Shown here: positions 23,055 to 33,104 of the stretch, piece by piece | Layout: every line of letters starts with the position of its first letter | Position numbering within the stretch: the first letter of the stretch is position 1 | Origin: Hirudinaria manillensis | Taxonomy: Eukaryota > Annelida > Clitellata > Hirudinida > Hirudinidae | Direction: 5' to 3' | Assembly (NCBI GenBank): GCA_034509925.1 | Contig: CM067529.1 | Location: 2,251,001 to 2,315,000 of the forward strand | DNA length: 64,000 nt | Translations under genes and position numbers: made by a program | Notes under the pieces: model-generated | The model's database searches: none | The model's input: the letters and a program-made list of their open reading frames with translations, nothing else | What the model was told of the DNA's origin: nothing

Positions 23055-23330
23055 TTAAAATTCAGTTACTATTAAGGCATTCTCTGGAACCGCGGATGTA
23101 TTTCCATCAAAACATTTTTTGAATTGCAAAAAAAAATCGTGTTTATCGCGTTTGGTCTGATGCAGATTTGTGGCATTCCAGACGGAAGCTTTGAACGGAC
23201 ACGCTCCAGTGATTGTTGAGGTTTCCTGTGGGAAGTTGTAATGCACTTCCATTCGGATCCTTTTGCCTCAAGATAATTTGGCCACAAAGACTGTCAGTTG
23301 AAAGCAAATCACTTTGTGTTTTTTCTTCAT
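23055..23330 (-). pseudogene. Small secreted-type reading frame interrupted by one in-frame TGA
   Basis: From the ATG at 23330 a frame of 92 codons is open except for a TGA at codon 21 (23268-23270). The first 20 codons look like a signal peptide: a basic start (MKKKHK), then a hydrophobic run (VICFQLTVFVA). The remainder has three further cysteines and ordinary amino-acid composition (TITGACPFKASVWNATN; FLQFKKCFDGN). The stop falls exactly at the expected signal-peptide boundary. It may be a decayed gene, a sequencing error, a misread intron edge, or chance. No family is recognised. Confidence 0.3.
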
Positions 23331-23961
23331 GTTCGTGCTTTTTTTAATTCTTTTTCTTGATAAACGTGACTTTTTGAGAATTATATAATAGAAAATACAT
23401 CATAGTGAATGGTCAAATGTAAAGGTTGTTATGAAGACATCTGAAATCCTTCACTTATTTTCTCAGATCATAAATCTCTGGTGGTGGAGTTAATTAGCTC
23501 GAGGCAACTTGGCTAGAGAAGTAATGTAATAGGTCAACTAATAAGTTAATTTTTCCAAGCAAAGAAACAATAAATTTTGCTTGATCTCCATTTCAGTGAC
23601 CTTATCATGACTTATAACATGCAATCACTGGGAGGTCCAATAAGTAACATTTACATCAAGTCAGGCATGAATGCAGTCTCAAATCAGGCAATTTGCAGTG
23701 ATATGAATCCAATAAATTTAGATTTCTTTCATCGTACACGATGCGACGATGTGGTTAAATTTTTCTTTTATTTTAAACCAAATCTTTATATCATTTTAAT
23801 TCTGAATCATTAAATTTTCATTACTTTTTTAAATAAAGTCATTTAAATGTTCCAATATGCACTGAAATGAAGAGACAACAAGCTGAAAACTGAAACGTCC
23901 TTTTTATTAATAAACAACAATCGTCGATAGGATTCTGTTAAAACAGTCACAAGCAACCACC
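23331..23961. other. Intergenic region; SAP18 poly(A) signal at its end
   Basis: No gene is supported. TTTATT at 23903-23908 reads AATAAA on the minus strand, 54 bases past the SAP18 stop, and is a plausible poly(A) signal. Confidence 0.45.
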
Positions 23962-24715
23962 TCACCATCTTCTTGCCTCCCTAGGTGGGGTTATAGCAAT
24001 GTCTACGTAATCCCCAATCTCAAATTCTCTGCTGGCTAAGGTGGCATTGTCGTCTGCTCCCTTCCTTCCCGAACAAGTGCTTCCGATCTCCCTCATTTTG
24101 TAAGTTGGGGTTCTCGGATCCGGTCGAACTATGGCAAAGTCAAAATACGTCCCCTTCTTCCTGGCATCTTCGTTTACTTCCTTAACTAGGCTCGTCAATT
24201 CCTTGAGAGTGGCGTCCATCCTTTAATAGATATGCAATTAAGAAATAATTGTAGAAACTACAATCAAATAAATTTACTGAAATGAAGATTGCAAGTGCAA
24301 CCTAAGCTACTTTTAAAATTTGTGAATTGCATGCAAAATTATGCAATTTCCAGCTCTATATTTATACCAAAATATGATAAGTTAAAACATACCATGTATA
24401 AATCTGTAATTCATTTGATGGAGTGTTACCTCTTGCATATTCACTCAAGGAATTATGATGTCCAGTACTGCAAAACACTCTGAGCAGGAGAGGGCATGTC
24501 TGCAACATTATATCGGTTAATAACTCATGTTTAGCCGTATTAAAAATTGGTTTTAATCAGATTAAATGAATCGTGACAATAAACTAATGTTTAATAAGTT
24601 ATGAGCGATGAAATAATTGCTAATATTTCTTATTGCTCACCTTTTCTCTATCAACACCTTTAATTTTATTTACGGCGCCGTTGACATCAAACGGTTCGGC
24701 CAAATCAGTAGGCAT
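23962..24715 (-). CDS. SAP18: Histone deacetylase complex subunit SAP18
   Basis: SAP18 has a ubiquitin-like fold and takes part in the Sin3-HDAC complex and in the exon-junction-associated ASAP complex. Three exons join in phase: 24641-24715, 24393-24499 and 23962-24220, giving 146 residues. The matches to the animal family are strong: DREK then TCPLLLRVF, ELQIYTWMDATLKELTSLV, EIGSTCSGRKGADDNATL and FEIGDYVDIAITPP. Length is close to the usual 150-170. A longer upstream frame reaching 24853 is not needed; the ATG at 24715 gives a typical short N-terminus. Nothing is unusual. Confidence 0.96.
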
Positions 24716-25773
24716 TTCGAATAATTTGTGATTTTGCCGGTGGTAACTTCGTATTGTAACTCCCTTGCCGATTCTCGACTTCAAAACAAACAACACTAAA
24801 GTAAAATAATAAAATTTTAAATAACAACTAAATTCAATAAAAACAAACTGCAATCATTGAAATTAATTTTACCAACATAAATATTTTGAACGGATGAGTT
24901 TAACTTACCGTAGTGATGGAATAGGTCGAAAATTAATCCTAACTATTCATAATTTCCTAATCTTAGCATTATGAATTATATTTTTGGACATCAATACAAA
25001 CAGGCTTAAAATGGGTAAACTCATAATGAAAAGGTTCGTCATCTTTGTTACCATAAAATATTAACAAGAAGAATAGATTTGCGGATTTTGTACGATGGTA
25101 TATGATGGATAATTTTCAGAAAAAAAGAGAGAAATAACTGCTCAGGACTTATCGTTTTAATTTGTCACAATTTTTTCGTAGACTACAAACGTCTTTGTTT
25201 AAAAATATTTAGAATCCATATTAAAAATAAGGAATTGATACCAGTCTCATTTGTAAGCGAGCAATCCATATTTATCTTGACATTTAAAAATGTTCACGTT
25301 TAATATTTAACCACTTATTATATTGCTATGGAAAATATGTATGTGATAAATTTTGCTTTTAGATTTGTGGGGAATTTTGTTATATGCCAAATAAAACTTA
25401 AATAAAACATTAGCATTGCATATATTATTGCATAACAATAATAACACCTTTACAGAAGAAGACCCATTTTACGACTTAGTTACTTTGTCCATGTCAGCAG
25501 AATATCATAATTAATCGGATCTAATACCCCAATTTCAATTACAATTTGAGGTTATTTCTTCTCTTCTAACAACACCGTTATAAAGACTGAGTATTGTATA
25601 TTCCATATTCCATATTCCATTATAAACATTGATTTAATTTTAATTAAATGTTGTCAATCAAAGAAATTGATCGAATGAATGTGCGAGACTCCACACCACT
25701 ATAAAAATGCTCAAATTTATGGACTGTCAGAAATTTTCTCTGTAACTCGAGTCTTTGAGCGTAAGGCGAAGTA
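24716..25773. other. AT-rich intergenic region; no gene seen
   Basis: More than 1 kb of AT-rich sequence lies between the divergent SAP18 and 517-aa secreted gene starts. A short tandem TATTCCATATTCCATATTCC occurs near 25599. No exon, RNA gene or mobile element could be supported. Confidence 0.45.
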
Positions 25774-27534
25774 ATGTTTGACTTCAAAATGATTTCCATA
25801 CCTTGGTTATTTCTGCTGATGATCGGTAAGTTATATTTAATTTATGGACTATAATATTACTTTAACCGTAATAGCTATAATTTAATATGATCAAGATTAG
25901 TGGGGATGTTATAGAAATGAATATTGCCATATTAGTGATTAAATTATTATTATTAACAACTTTTCCAATTACTTAACTTTGCATTTTGAATATCTGAACG
26001 AACAATTAAAAATTATTTAAATGGTCGTCAAGGTTGTGCCTTGAGTCATCATCGTGGATACGAAGACATCTCAGTGAGATGTGAACGGATTGCAAATCCG
26101 GAGTATCCAGATGCCTTCAATATCTTCTGCAACTTCACTGACAACAGACACATCAATCCATCGTGCCCTCCACAGTCTCTGCTCGTTCCTCGGTTCTCCA
26201 ACATCACGGTCAAGTGTGCCCTCGGCTTGCCATTTCCATTCAGGAATGCCGAGTGCAAGGTGATTGATACGCTCGGTCACACGGCAGCGGGGAAGGAAAT
26301 TCTGCAGGCGAACGGAACTCTTTTCCTTAATGTCTTGGAACACAATGAAATCGTCATGGATGGTTTGGTGAAGTTTGAGAGCATCTTCTCAAACGCTTTC
26401 TCCATCGGTGAAGCCCTGATACGTTGTAAAAATTCCATGATGCGGGATGACGAGAAATTCAAGTGTAGTCTCTTCGGAGTCGGGGGTAAAACCTCGGCCA
26501 CTGCTAATTTGACATGTTTCTCCTCTTTGACATCTGGTGAAGGGATGTACAGCACGACAGTGGTTCAATGCGCGTTTAGCGAGAATCACCTCAGTGCTAA
26601 GTTCAGAGGCAACGTGACCGCTGTCTTGAAGTTCTTCGATGAGGGCATGAAGATGGCTGCAGACGTCTTGTTCGTGGCTCGTACCAACTCTCCTCCGTGG
26701 AATATTATGGAAACGCTCAGGCTGGAATGTCAGATGTTGCCCGTGGACGGCGGAGAAGGCATCCTGGTGTGCGGTGCTCATTTGAACGAGGGAAGGTTTT
26801 GTGAAGATCCAGTCTGTTGCTTGGATGAAGAGGAAGAGGGGAGAAGCTCCACACGTGACAGAGTCTGGGAATTGGATCGTACGCTCGTGTTCGATATCGA
26901 GCAAACTTGTCTTGGAAAAGCGCAGTTCATCTGCAACATGGCAGAAGACGTTCAAGCCAACCTTTTGAAATGTTCTTTTCGTTACAGCAATGGCTCAATC
27001 CTCTTCGATAATAAAGCGATCATCGATGTGAACTACAAAGATGGCTTGATAGTGGCCAACAATGTCGAGCTCGTTTTGATTAACATCAGCAACAGGATCA
27101 CTTACAATGGCATCTTCATTGATCGATGCCAGGTGGATCTTACACCCAATGATACGAAGCTCTCCTGCGATGTCAAAGTTGGAAAAGGAAAAGAAATCTT
27201 CGGACGCCTCCAATGCGACATTCAAGACCCTCAGATCCAGAATATGACGACAATATATTCACTCAACTGTGCCTTCAATCTCTTTCAGGACTACATCATC
27301 GAGGGAAAACTGATTGATTCGAGAGGAGACCCGACGAAGTTACAGATAACTCTGGAAGGTGAGCTACGATCTGTCAGAGGGCCTGGAGTTCTTCGTTTCA
27401 CCAGCTCTTGCGGTATCGATAGTGTTGCTTTCTCGCCCAGTGGAAACGATCCCGTCAATGTGAAATGTAAGGTCGATATGGGCACCATTGACCAACTCTG
27501 CAAAATGTTTGTAGGCCTCTGCAATGATGGTTAA
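25774..27534 (+). CDS. Unrecognised cysteine-rich secreted protein (517 aa)
   Basis: Exon 1 (25774-25825) encodes MFDFKMISIPWLFLLMIG, a signal peptide continued by GCALS from exon 2. Exon 2 (26033-27534) is a single 1.5-kb coding exon with a visibly higher GC content than the introns nearby. The mature protein has roughly 30 cysteines and several N-glycosylation sites (NFT, NIT, NGT, NVT, NLT, NGS, NIS, NDT, NMT). Cysteines are mostly spaced 20-30 residues apart in alternating beta-strand-like segments such as VKCALGLPFPF, LIRCKNSM and LKCSFRYSNG. This suggests an all-beta, perhaps internally repeated, extracellular fold. One CCLDEEEEG patch interrupts the pattern. I recognise no family. AATAAA lies at 27685. 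Confidence 0.75.
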
Positions 27535-28397
27535 CAATGCTGGATTGTTAAAAGGTGGACGACAATTATAGCTATGATTTCATGTGAATCATTCTTTTGG
27601 GTAACGGTTCAATTAAAATATCCACTTGCTTCTAAATTGCCTTCTCAAAAATCGTTGGAAACATGTTGCTTTGTCAGATTTTTCAATAAATCAATGAGGT
27701 TGAAAATGCCACGTTTTTTTCATGTTGCATTAAATTGAGACGATGAATAACTAGGGTTGTTAAAAAAAAAACTGAACCAATTATAAGTTAATTTTGCTCA
27801 TTTCGCTGGACAAGGATATTTTTCGAAAGTGAAATAATTAAATGAAACACAGAAAATGTGAATAAATAATAAAGTGACCGCCAATCCCTAAACTTGACTT
27901 AAAGCGTGTAGGTTTAGAATAGAATGGTTCAAGGCTGGCTTAAAAATTTTCATCAACGAAAAATTTCACTCTAGAAATTGCCATTCTGAGCTTTTGCTTT
28001 CTAGTGTTATTAGACTACCTAGGAAACATCTTTCATGCTTTCGATATCCGAAGTTGTCATCAAATTAATGAGTTATTTAAGATCTATTTTTGTATAGTAA
28101 TTTGTAAACGTAATTTGTCACCAATAGTTAATAATAAAATTTAAGTAATACAAAATATGAATTATTTATAAACGATTTAAATGCAATATTTTACTATAAT
28201 AGATTCAAAACATACAATTTTTAAATTGGTAAATAGTGAACTAATATTGTTCAAAACTCAATTTCAAATCCTTATACCGTTTGTTTTATTAATTTTTTTT
28301 CAAAGGATTGTTTACGATTGTGTTATGCTTGTTAATTTAAGCCGATAGTAATAGCAGAGGATCAGTTGGGTTTCGGTTTTAATCTCTTACCGAAGTC
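27535..28397. other. Intergenic region; no gene seen
   Basis: This is the 3' flank of the 517-aa secreted gene and the 5' flank of INO80E. It is AT-rich and no exon or RNA gene is supported. Confidence 0.45.
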
Positions 28398-29579
28398 ATG
28401 GATGGTGCAGTTGATTTTAAGTTAAAGTATCGGGACATGAAGAAGAAGTTGAAATTATTGGTTTATGTAAGTCAGCCCTACCGAAAGCTAACAACCACTT
28501 GCTTTAGCCGTTACGTTTCAATACTCATTCAAAATTTTCAGGAACAAGAATGTTTTCTAGAAGAGCTTAAAACTTCTCAAAAGAAGTTATTGAAGCTTAA
28601 TAGGGATAGGAGGTCGCATTACTTATTTACATATCATTTCTACGCGCTTATAATCAATGATTATTTGTTTATTGTTTAATTTAATGATTAATAGCTTTTT
28701 GCTGGATGAGCTACTGCAGTACGAAACAAAGATAAATGATTCCAGTGATTCTGAAGCCACAGACTCCAGCAATAGTGACTTAGGTGAAGTTAAAGAACCA
28801 AAAAAGTAATCACAATTCACTACAAAATAACTTATTGTTACAACATCATACTTTATGATGGAATGCAACTGAGATCAATTTAATATTTTCAGAGCTAAAA
28901 TCAGTAACTTTTCCCATAAAACATCTTCACATGGGGTTTGTTCAAAATTTTTGATGAGACATTTGATTACATCGTAGGAGCATGAAACTGTTCTATTTAT
29001 ATAATTATAATGACTGCCAATTATTTTTTACATGTTAAATTTCCATTATCAAACATAGATGAAGTTGATAAAGAACCAAAAGAGGAGACTCAATAATAGT
29101 AAAGCTGAGGCTGCCTCAGGTGAATACTCAGAATACTTTCTAAATGTTATACTTTAAGCAGCATGTGGATTAAAATTGACTAACAAATAATGCATGATTG
29201 AATTGAATTGAAATTTTAGCATCTCCATGTGGGAGAAACATGTCTAAGGCAGCATCCACCAAACAAGAGAGTCAGGTAACTAGGGAAGAGGTGGAAAGAC
29301 AACTGGAGATGAAGCAAATGTCTCAGCCAGACTTTATGAACATAAATGTATCTTACCATCCACCAGAGGACATATTCAACCATGATAGCTCTAATCAGGA
29401 TTGGTTTGTAGATCCATCCAATCCACTTATAGACGTTTTAAACTATTAGAGCTATTTGAAGCGATTAAATTCTCCTTAATTGATTGATTGAGGGTTGTTT
29501 TTTTACAAACTGCAGCTCTGAGCCTGCCATGTTGGTGCAAAATGAAGATGATTCTGAACTGATCATTGACATGGCCTGA
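28398..29579 (+). CDS. INO80E: INO80 complex subunit E
   Basis: This is a metazoan-specific accessory subunit of the INO80 chromatin remodeller. Exons 28398-28466, 28542-28612, 28695-28805, 28893-28935, 29059-29119, 29220-29403 and 29516-29579 join in phase (200 residues). The N-terminal coiled-coil signature is clear: [20 protein letters not shown], then [20 protein letters not shown], then [13 protein letters not shown]. The last exon was added because it ends [11 protein letters not shown], closely resembling the acidic DDDLVIDIPE-type C-terminus of vertebrate INO80E. Without splicing at 29403 (donor GTTTGT), exon 6 would read on to a stop at 29449 (ending VLNY). The middle is shorter than in human. 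Its 3' end faces TYW2; AATAAA lies at 29809. Confidence 0.9.
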
Positions 29580-29808
29580 CCTCTGGCCTGACCCAGATAT
29601 GTTGTTTTGTAGATTGTTTGTGATTTTGTGAGAGCACTTTTTTTGTAATGTTGATCCAGCAACGTCTCTGATGATGGTTAGGAGAATTCTAATGTTGTCT
29701 GATGTGAAAGAGAAAGTAGACTGTGCTTCATCCTTACGATGCTATAATCCCTACAGAATTTAACGAGATCTAAGTTGAAAGAGTTGGGTAGAATTCAGTG
29801 ACGATCTC

Positions 29809-29837
29809 AATAAACAAACTGTGCTAAATATTTTATT
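29809..29837. terminator. Facing poly(A) signals of INO80E and TYW2
   Basis: AATAAA at 29809-29814 (plus) serves INO80E. TTTATT at 29832-29837 reads AATAAA on the minus strand and begins one base after the TYW2 stop codon. Transcripts from the two strands would overlap at their ends. Confidence 0.55.
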
Positions 29838-29838
29838 G

Positions 29839-31577
29839 TCACCTCCTACTGATACAATTTGGCCTGCAATGAATGTCAGCCACTACGTGATCGACACGAG
29901 GAGCGTAGGACTTCACATGTTCCACATGGACAACTGAGGCACTCCATTCCTGATCGTCGATCTCTTCCAGGATTTCCTTCAGCTTCAAAGAAACGGAAGT
30001 GGCCCATTCATCCCATTCCAGTCTCTGAACTGTTTTATCAAAGTTTGGTCTTCCTGGTTTGGTGCTGGCTTTTACGGGCGGTCCGTTTTCTTGCAGAGAA
30101 ATTAGCCTTTGCAAAGGGAGCTTTTCTTCATTGGAATTCTCATTATTAGGAGGCAGATATTTGGGTTGCTTGCTCGTGACATTGCCATGTACGTGCATGA
30201 ATCCACCGACATCTTTTCTGAGAGCACGACACGCAGTCACCCATCCTTCCTCCGAACTTGGAATGAGGCCGAGGTTGATCCTGTCTGCGACGTTGTGAGG
30301 ACACGTCTGAAACGAGAACATGTATTGTCAAATTATAGTGAATCGTTTGATTGATCATCAGCCTCAATGTTTCCAAATTTTGATGAATGTTCTGAAATTT
30401 AAGCAAAATGCTTTAAAGTATTCAGTAACCAGTCTGTTGTCTCCTTCCAAGACTTCACATCTCTCGGCAACCTTGTTGAGTTCTAAATTGTTTCTGAGTG
30501 CTTCGACAGCATGTGGGTTCCATTCGCAGGCTATCAACTTCTTTGCCTTTGCATGGACAAGATAAGGCAAAGTGAAGTATCCGATGCCTACAAACACACA
30601 GAATAATTCTAAAAATTCATTCTCAAAGACTTAAAACCCAATTCAAGTTTCATAAAATTTTTAGAAATTCATAAAATAAGTTTGTAACCTGCATATAAGT
30701 CAACCACAGTTTCTGAAGAGCAGTCGAACTTGCTTACTCGCAGCTTTTCGGTTATATTGCCCGGACTGAACATACACTTTGTGATGTCATAGCTGTACCT
30801 TTGGGGGGAATGGGCATATTAGATTGTTTTTGAGAAGTTGTGTAGTGATGTTTTCTTTTTTATAGTGCCCTGTTCTCTATGACAATAGCAGATTTCCAGA
30901 TGTTAACATAGACTCACTTGATACCATTGTCGGTGTGCTTGACATATCCAGAGTTTCCTAGTATCATTGTCACTCTTGGGCTTCTAAATAAGTCTGTGCT
31001 GATAGCACTTTTTCTAGCAATTCTTTTGCAATTGAAAGCAGAAGCCACTGATTCCCATAAACCTGAAATTGTTTTCAGGTTATCCGATTAAGTGAGATTG
31101 AAACAATAATAATGACGAGTAATTGTGATTGCATGCCTTTGGATTGCCAAAAGTCCGTCTTGAAAGAGTCATTATTTAGAAGAAGCAGATCATCAAATTT
31201 TTCATATGATTTTGGGAAGTCATTTATCAATTCTTCGTTCCACAACTGAAGCGATTGTAAATTATTTCTTAATTTGTTAGCTGGGTTGTTCAGTTCTTTC
31301 TTAGCATTAATTTCCAAATGTATCTTGTGCATTTCGAAGTGGACATTTGGTGGAAGTTGATCTGCTAAATCCTTGAAATCACCCGATCCTTTGTTTATGG
31401 GTAAGGCTATTTTGCTGTCTGGTAAATTCTTGGCAAGCCACTTGTTATCATAAAGGGATTTTTGCTTCAAAAACAGCCTGTATAGAAAGCACAAAGATGA
31501 TGTATCTATTAAAAATGAAAATTAAATTCATACTTCAACTCCTTTGCTTGATTATGAGCAACTACCAGAACATCCAT
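29839..31577 (-). CDS. TRMT12: tRNA wybutosine-synthesising protein 2 homologue (TYW2/TRMT12)
   Basis: TYW2 transfers the aminocarboxypropyl group of S-adenosylmethionine during wybutosine synthesis at position 37 of tRNA-Phe. Exons 31534-31577, 31137-31477, 30918-31062, 30689-30798, 30430-30587 and 29839-30306 total 422 codons with correct phases. Family landmarks are VTMILGNSGYVKHTDNGIKY, DITKCMFSPGNITEKLR, VVDLYAGIGYFTLPYLVHA (the SAM-binding loop), ACEWNPHAVEALRNNL and DRINLGLIPSSEEGW. Intron 2 appears to begin with GC instead of GT (AAAG|GCATGC), because only that boundary keeps the frame. The predicted 3' UTR is extremely short. The gene is head to head with ODAD4. Confidence 0.93.
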
Positions 31578-32046
31578 TTTGAGCAAGCCTAAATCCCAAA
31601 TTCGCAGGTTTCGTGTGTTTATTTACTATTTCATGCTAAAAGCAGAGTCGACTCAAAATGTATTTATGAAGGTATTATTTTTGGATTTATAAATTTGTTA
31701 AACTATGCTATATAAAGTAAATTGCAAATTTTTTTTATAAATTTTTAAAATTAGGTATTCCTTATGTGGTCTTATTACGAGGCACATTAAATTTAAACTC
31801 TAAACTGGACTCCTTCCCAATTAACAGATCTCAAATAGTCTAATTTACAAATATTTAAACTTTGTTTTCCACTTACCAACATTGTAATTAAAAAATTATT
31901 TATGCTTTTTTGTTAGTATCGGATCAATTCCAGCAAGATTCTATTGCCATGGATACAAAGAAGTGTCAGTGAGTGGCTGCGAATTGGCTGAGCCTCTGGT
32001 AAAATACTTTCTAGAGGGTTAGAGGTATCCAAGTTTGTGACTGATT
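31578..32046. promoter_or_regulatory. Shared 5' region of TYW2 and the ODAD4-PLAT gene
   Basis: About 470 bases separate the divergent start codons. No recognisable core promoter element stands out. An upstream ATG at 31950 (MDTKKC...) does not connect in frame to the ODAD4 exon. A bidirectional promoter is inferred only from arrangement. Confidence 0.3.
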
Positions 32047-33064
32047 ATGCAGTCCAAAGTTGCGACGAATTATGCGGCTTTCGCTGATGATAACAAGAAA
32101 GCAAGAAGTAAAGGCGAAATAGAAAAACAGCCATGCATTGGCTCTTTTGATCTCCATCATTCAGAGGCTCATACCTTTCAATCTATTGGGGAGTTTAAAA
32201 AAGCAATCGCCAGTTATTCAAAAGTAAATCAGTTTCAGATTTGGTAATTTAGTTAAAAAAGTTAACAGGAGCGAAACTATAAGAACAACAATGATCGTTC
32301 AATTGAAGGTTCGATTTAATTTTAAATTAAACTTTATTTTAAGGCATTAGAAATAAAACCTGGTGATAAGAAGTGCCTCATTGCAAGGGCCAGATGTTAT
32401 TTGAAGATTGGAAATGCTGAGAAGGCACTTGATGATTCAAATGAAATCAATGTAAATGATCCAGAATATGTGAAGGTTGATTTTGATATCTCCAATATTT
32501 GTTGTAGTTAATCATGATTTTGTCTGAATTTTAATTTCAAAACGATTTTTATCATTTAAACCCACAAAGAGTCTCCTGATAAAAGCTGATGCTCTCCATC
32601 AACTGACACAGTTTGAATATGCCCTGATTTTCTACCATAGAGGAAGGAAACTGAGACCTGAAATGTCTGAATTTGGCCAAGGCATTCAAAGGGCAGAGGA
32701 GGCTATTTATAATGCTATAGGAGGTTGTTAAAACGTTTCAGAATGTATTTATCAAAATATTTAATAAAGCATTCATTATTTAAAATGCACTTTTGTTTAA
32801 CATCACCATCATTACAGGCTGCTTTAATAAATAAACAATAAATACACAAATAAGCATTTTAATCTTTAAAGACAACAGAAATTAAAAAAAGACATCTGAA
32901 TTATAATTGCAGAGAACTCAGGAATTGTTTTCAAGATTCCTCATAATATTCAGGATTTTTGTGATGAACTGGACATCCAGGTATCTTATTGAATAATTGT
33001 ATACAACTTTTGTTTGTTTGAAATATATTCTTATTAAAGTTATCTGACATTCATGTTGATTATT

Positions 33065-33104
<40 letters not shown>

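Noticed and set aside
26049-27524. Several minus-strand frames of 70-190 codons opposite the 517-aa secreted gene
   Set aside because: They are shadows of the plus-strand exon, which has the signal peptide, splice site and cysteine pattern. The opposite frames have no features.
31950-31970. Upstream ATG (MDTKKC) as a first exon for ODAD4
   Set aside because: Joining it to the next exon with available splice sites breaks the frame; the ATG at 32047 is sufficient.
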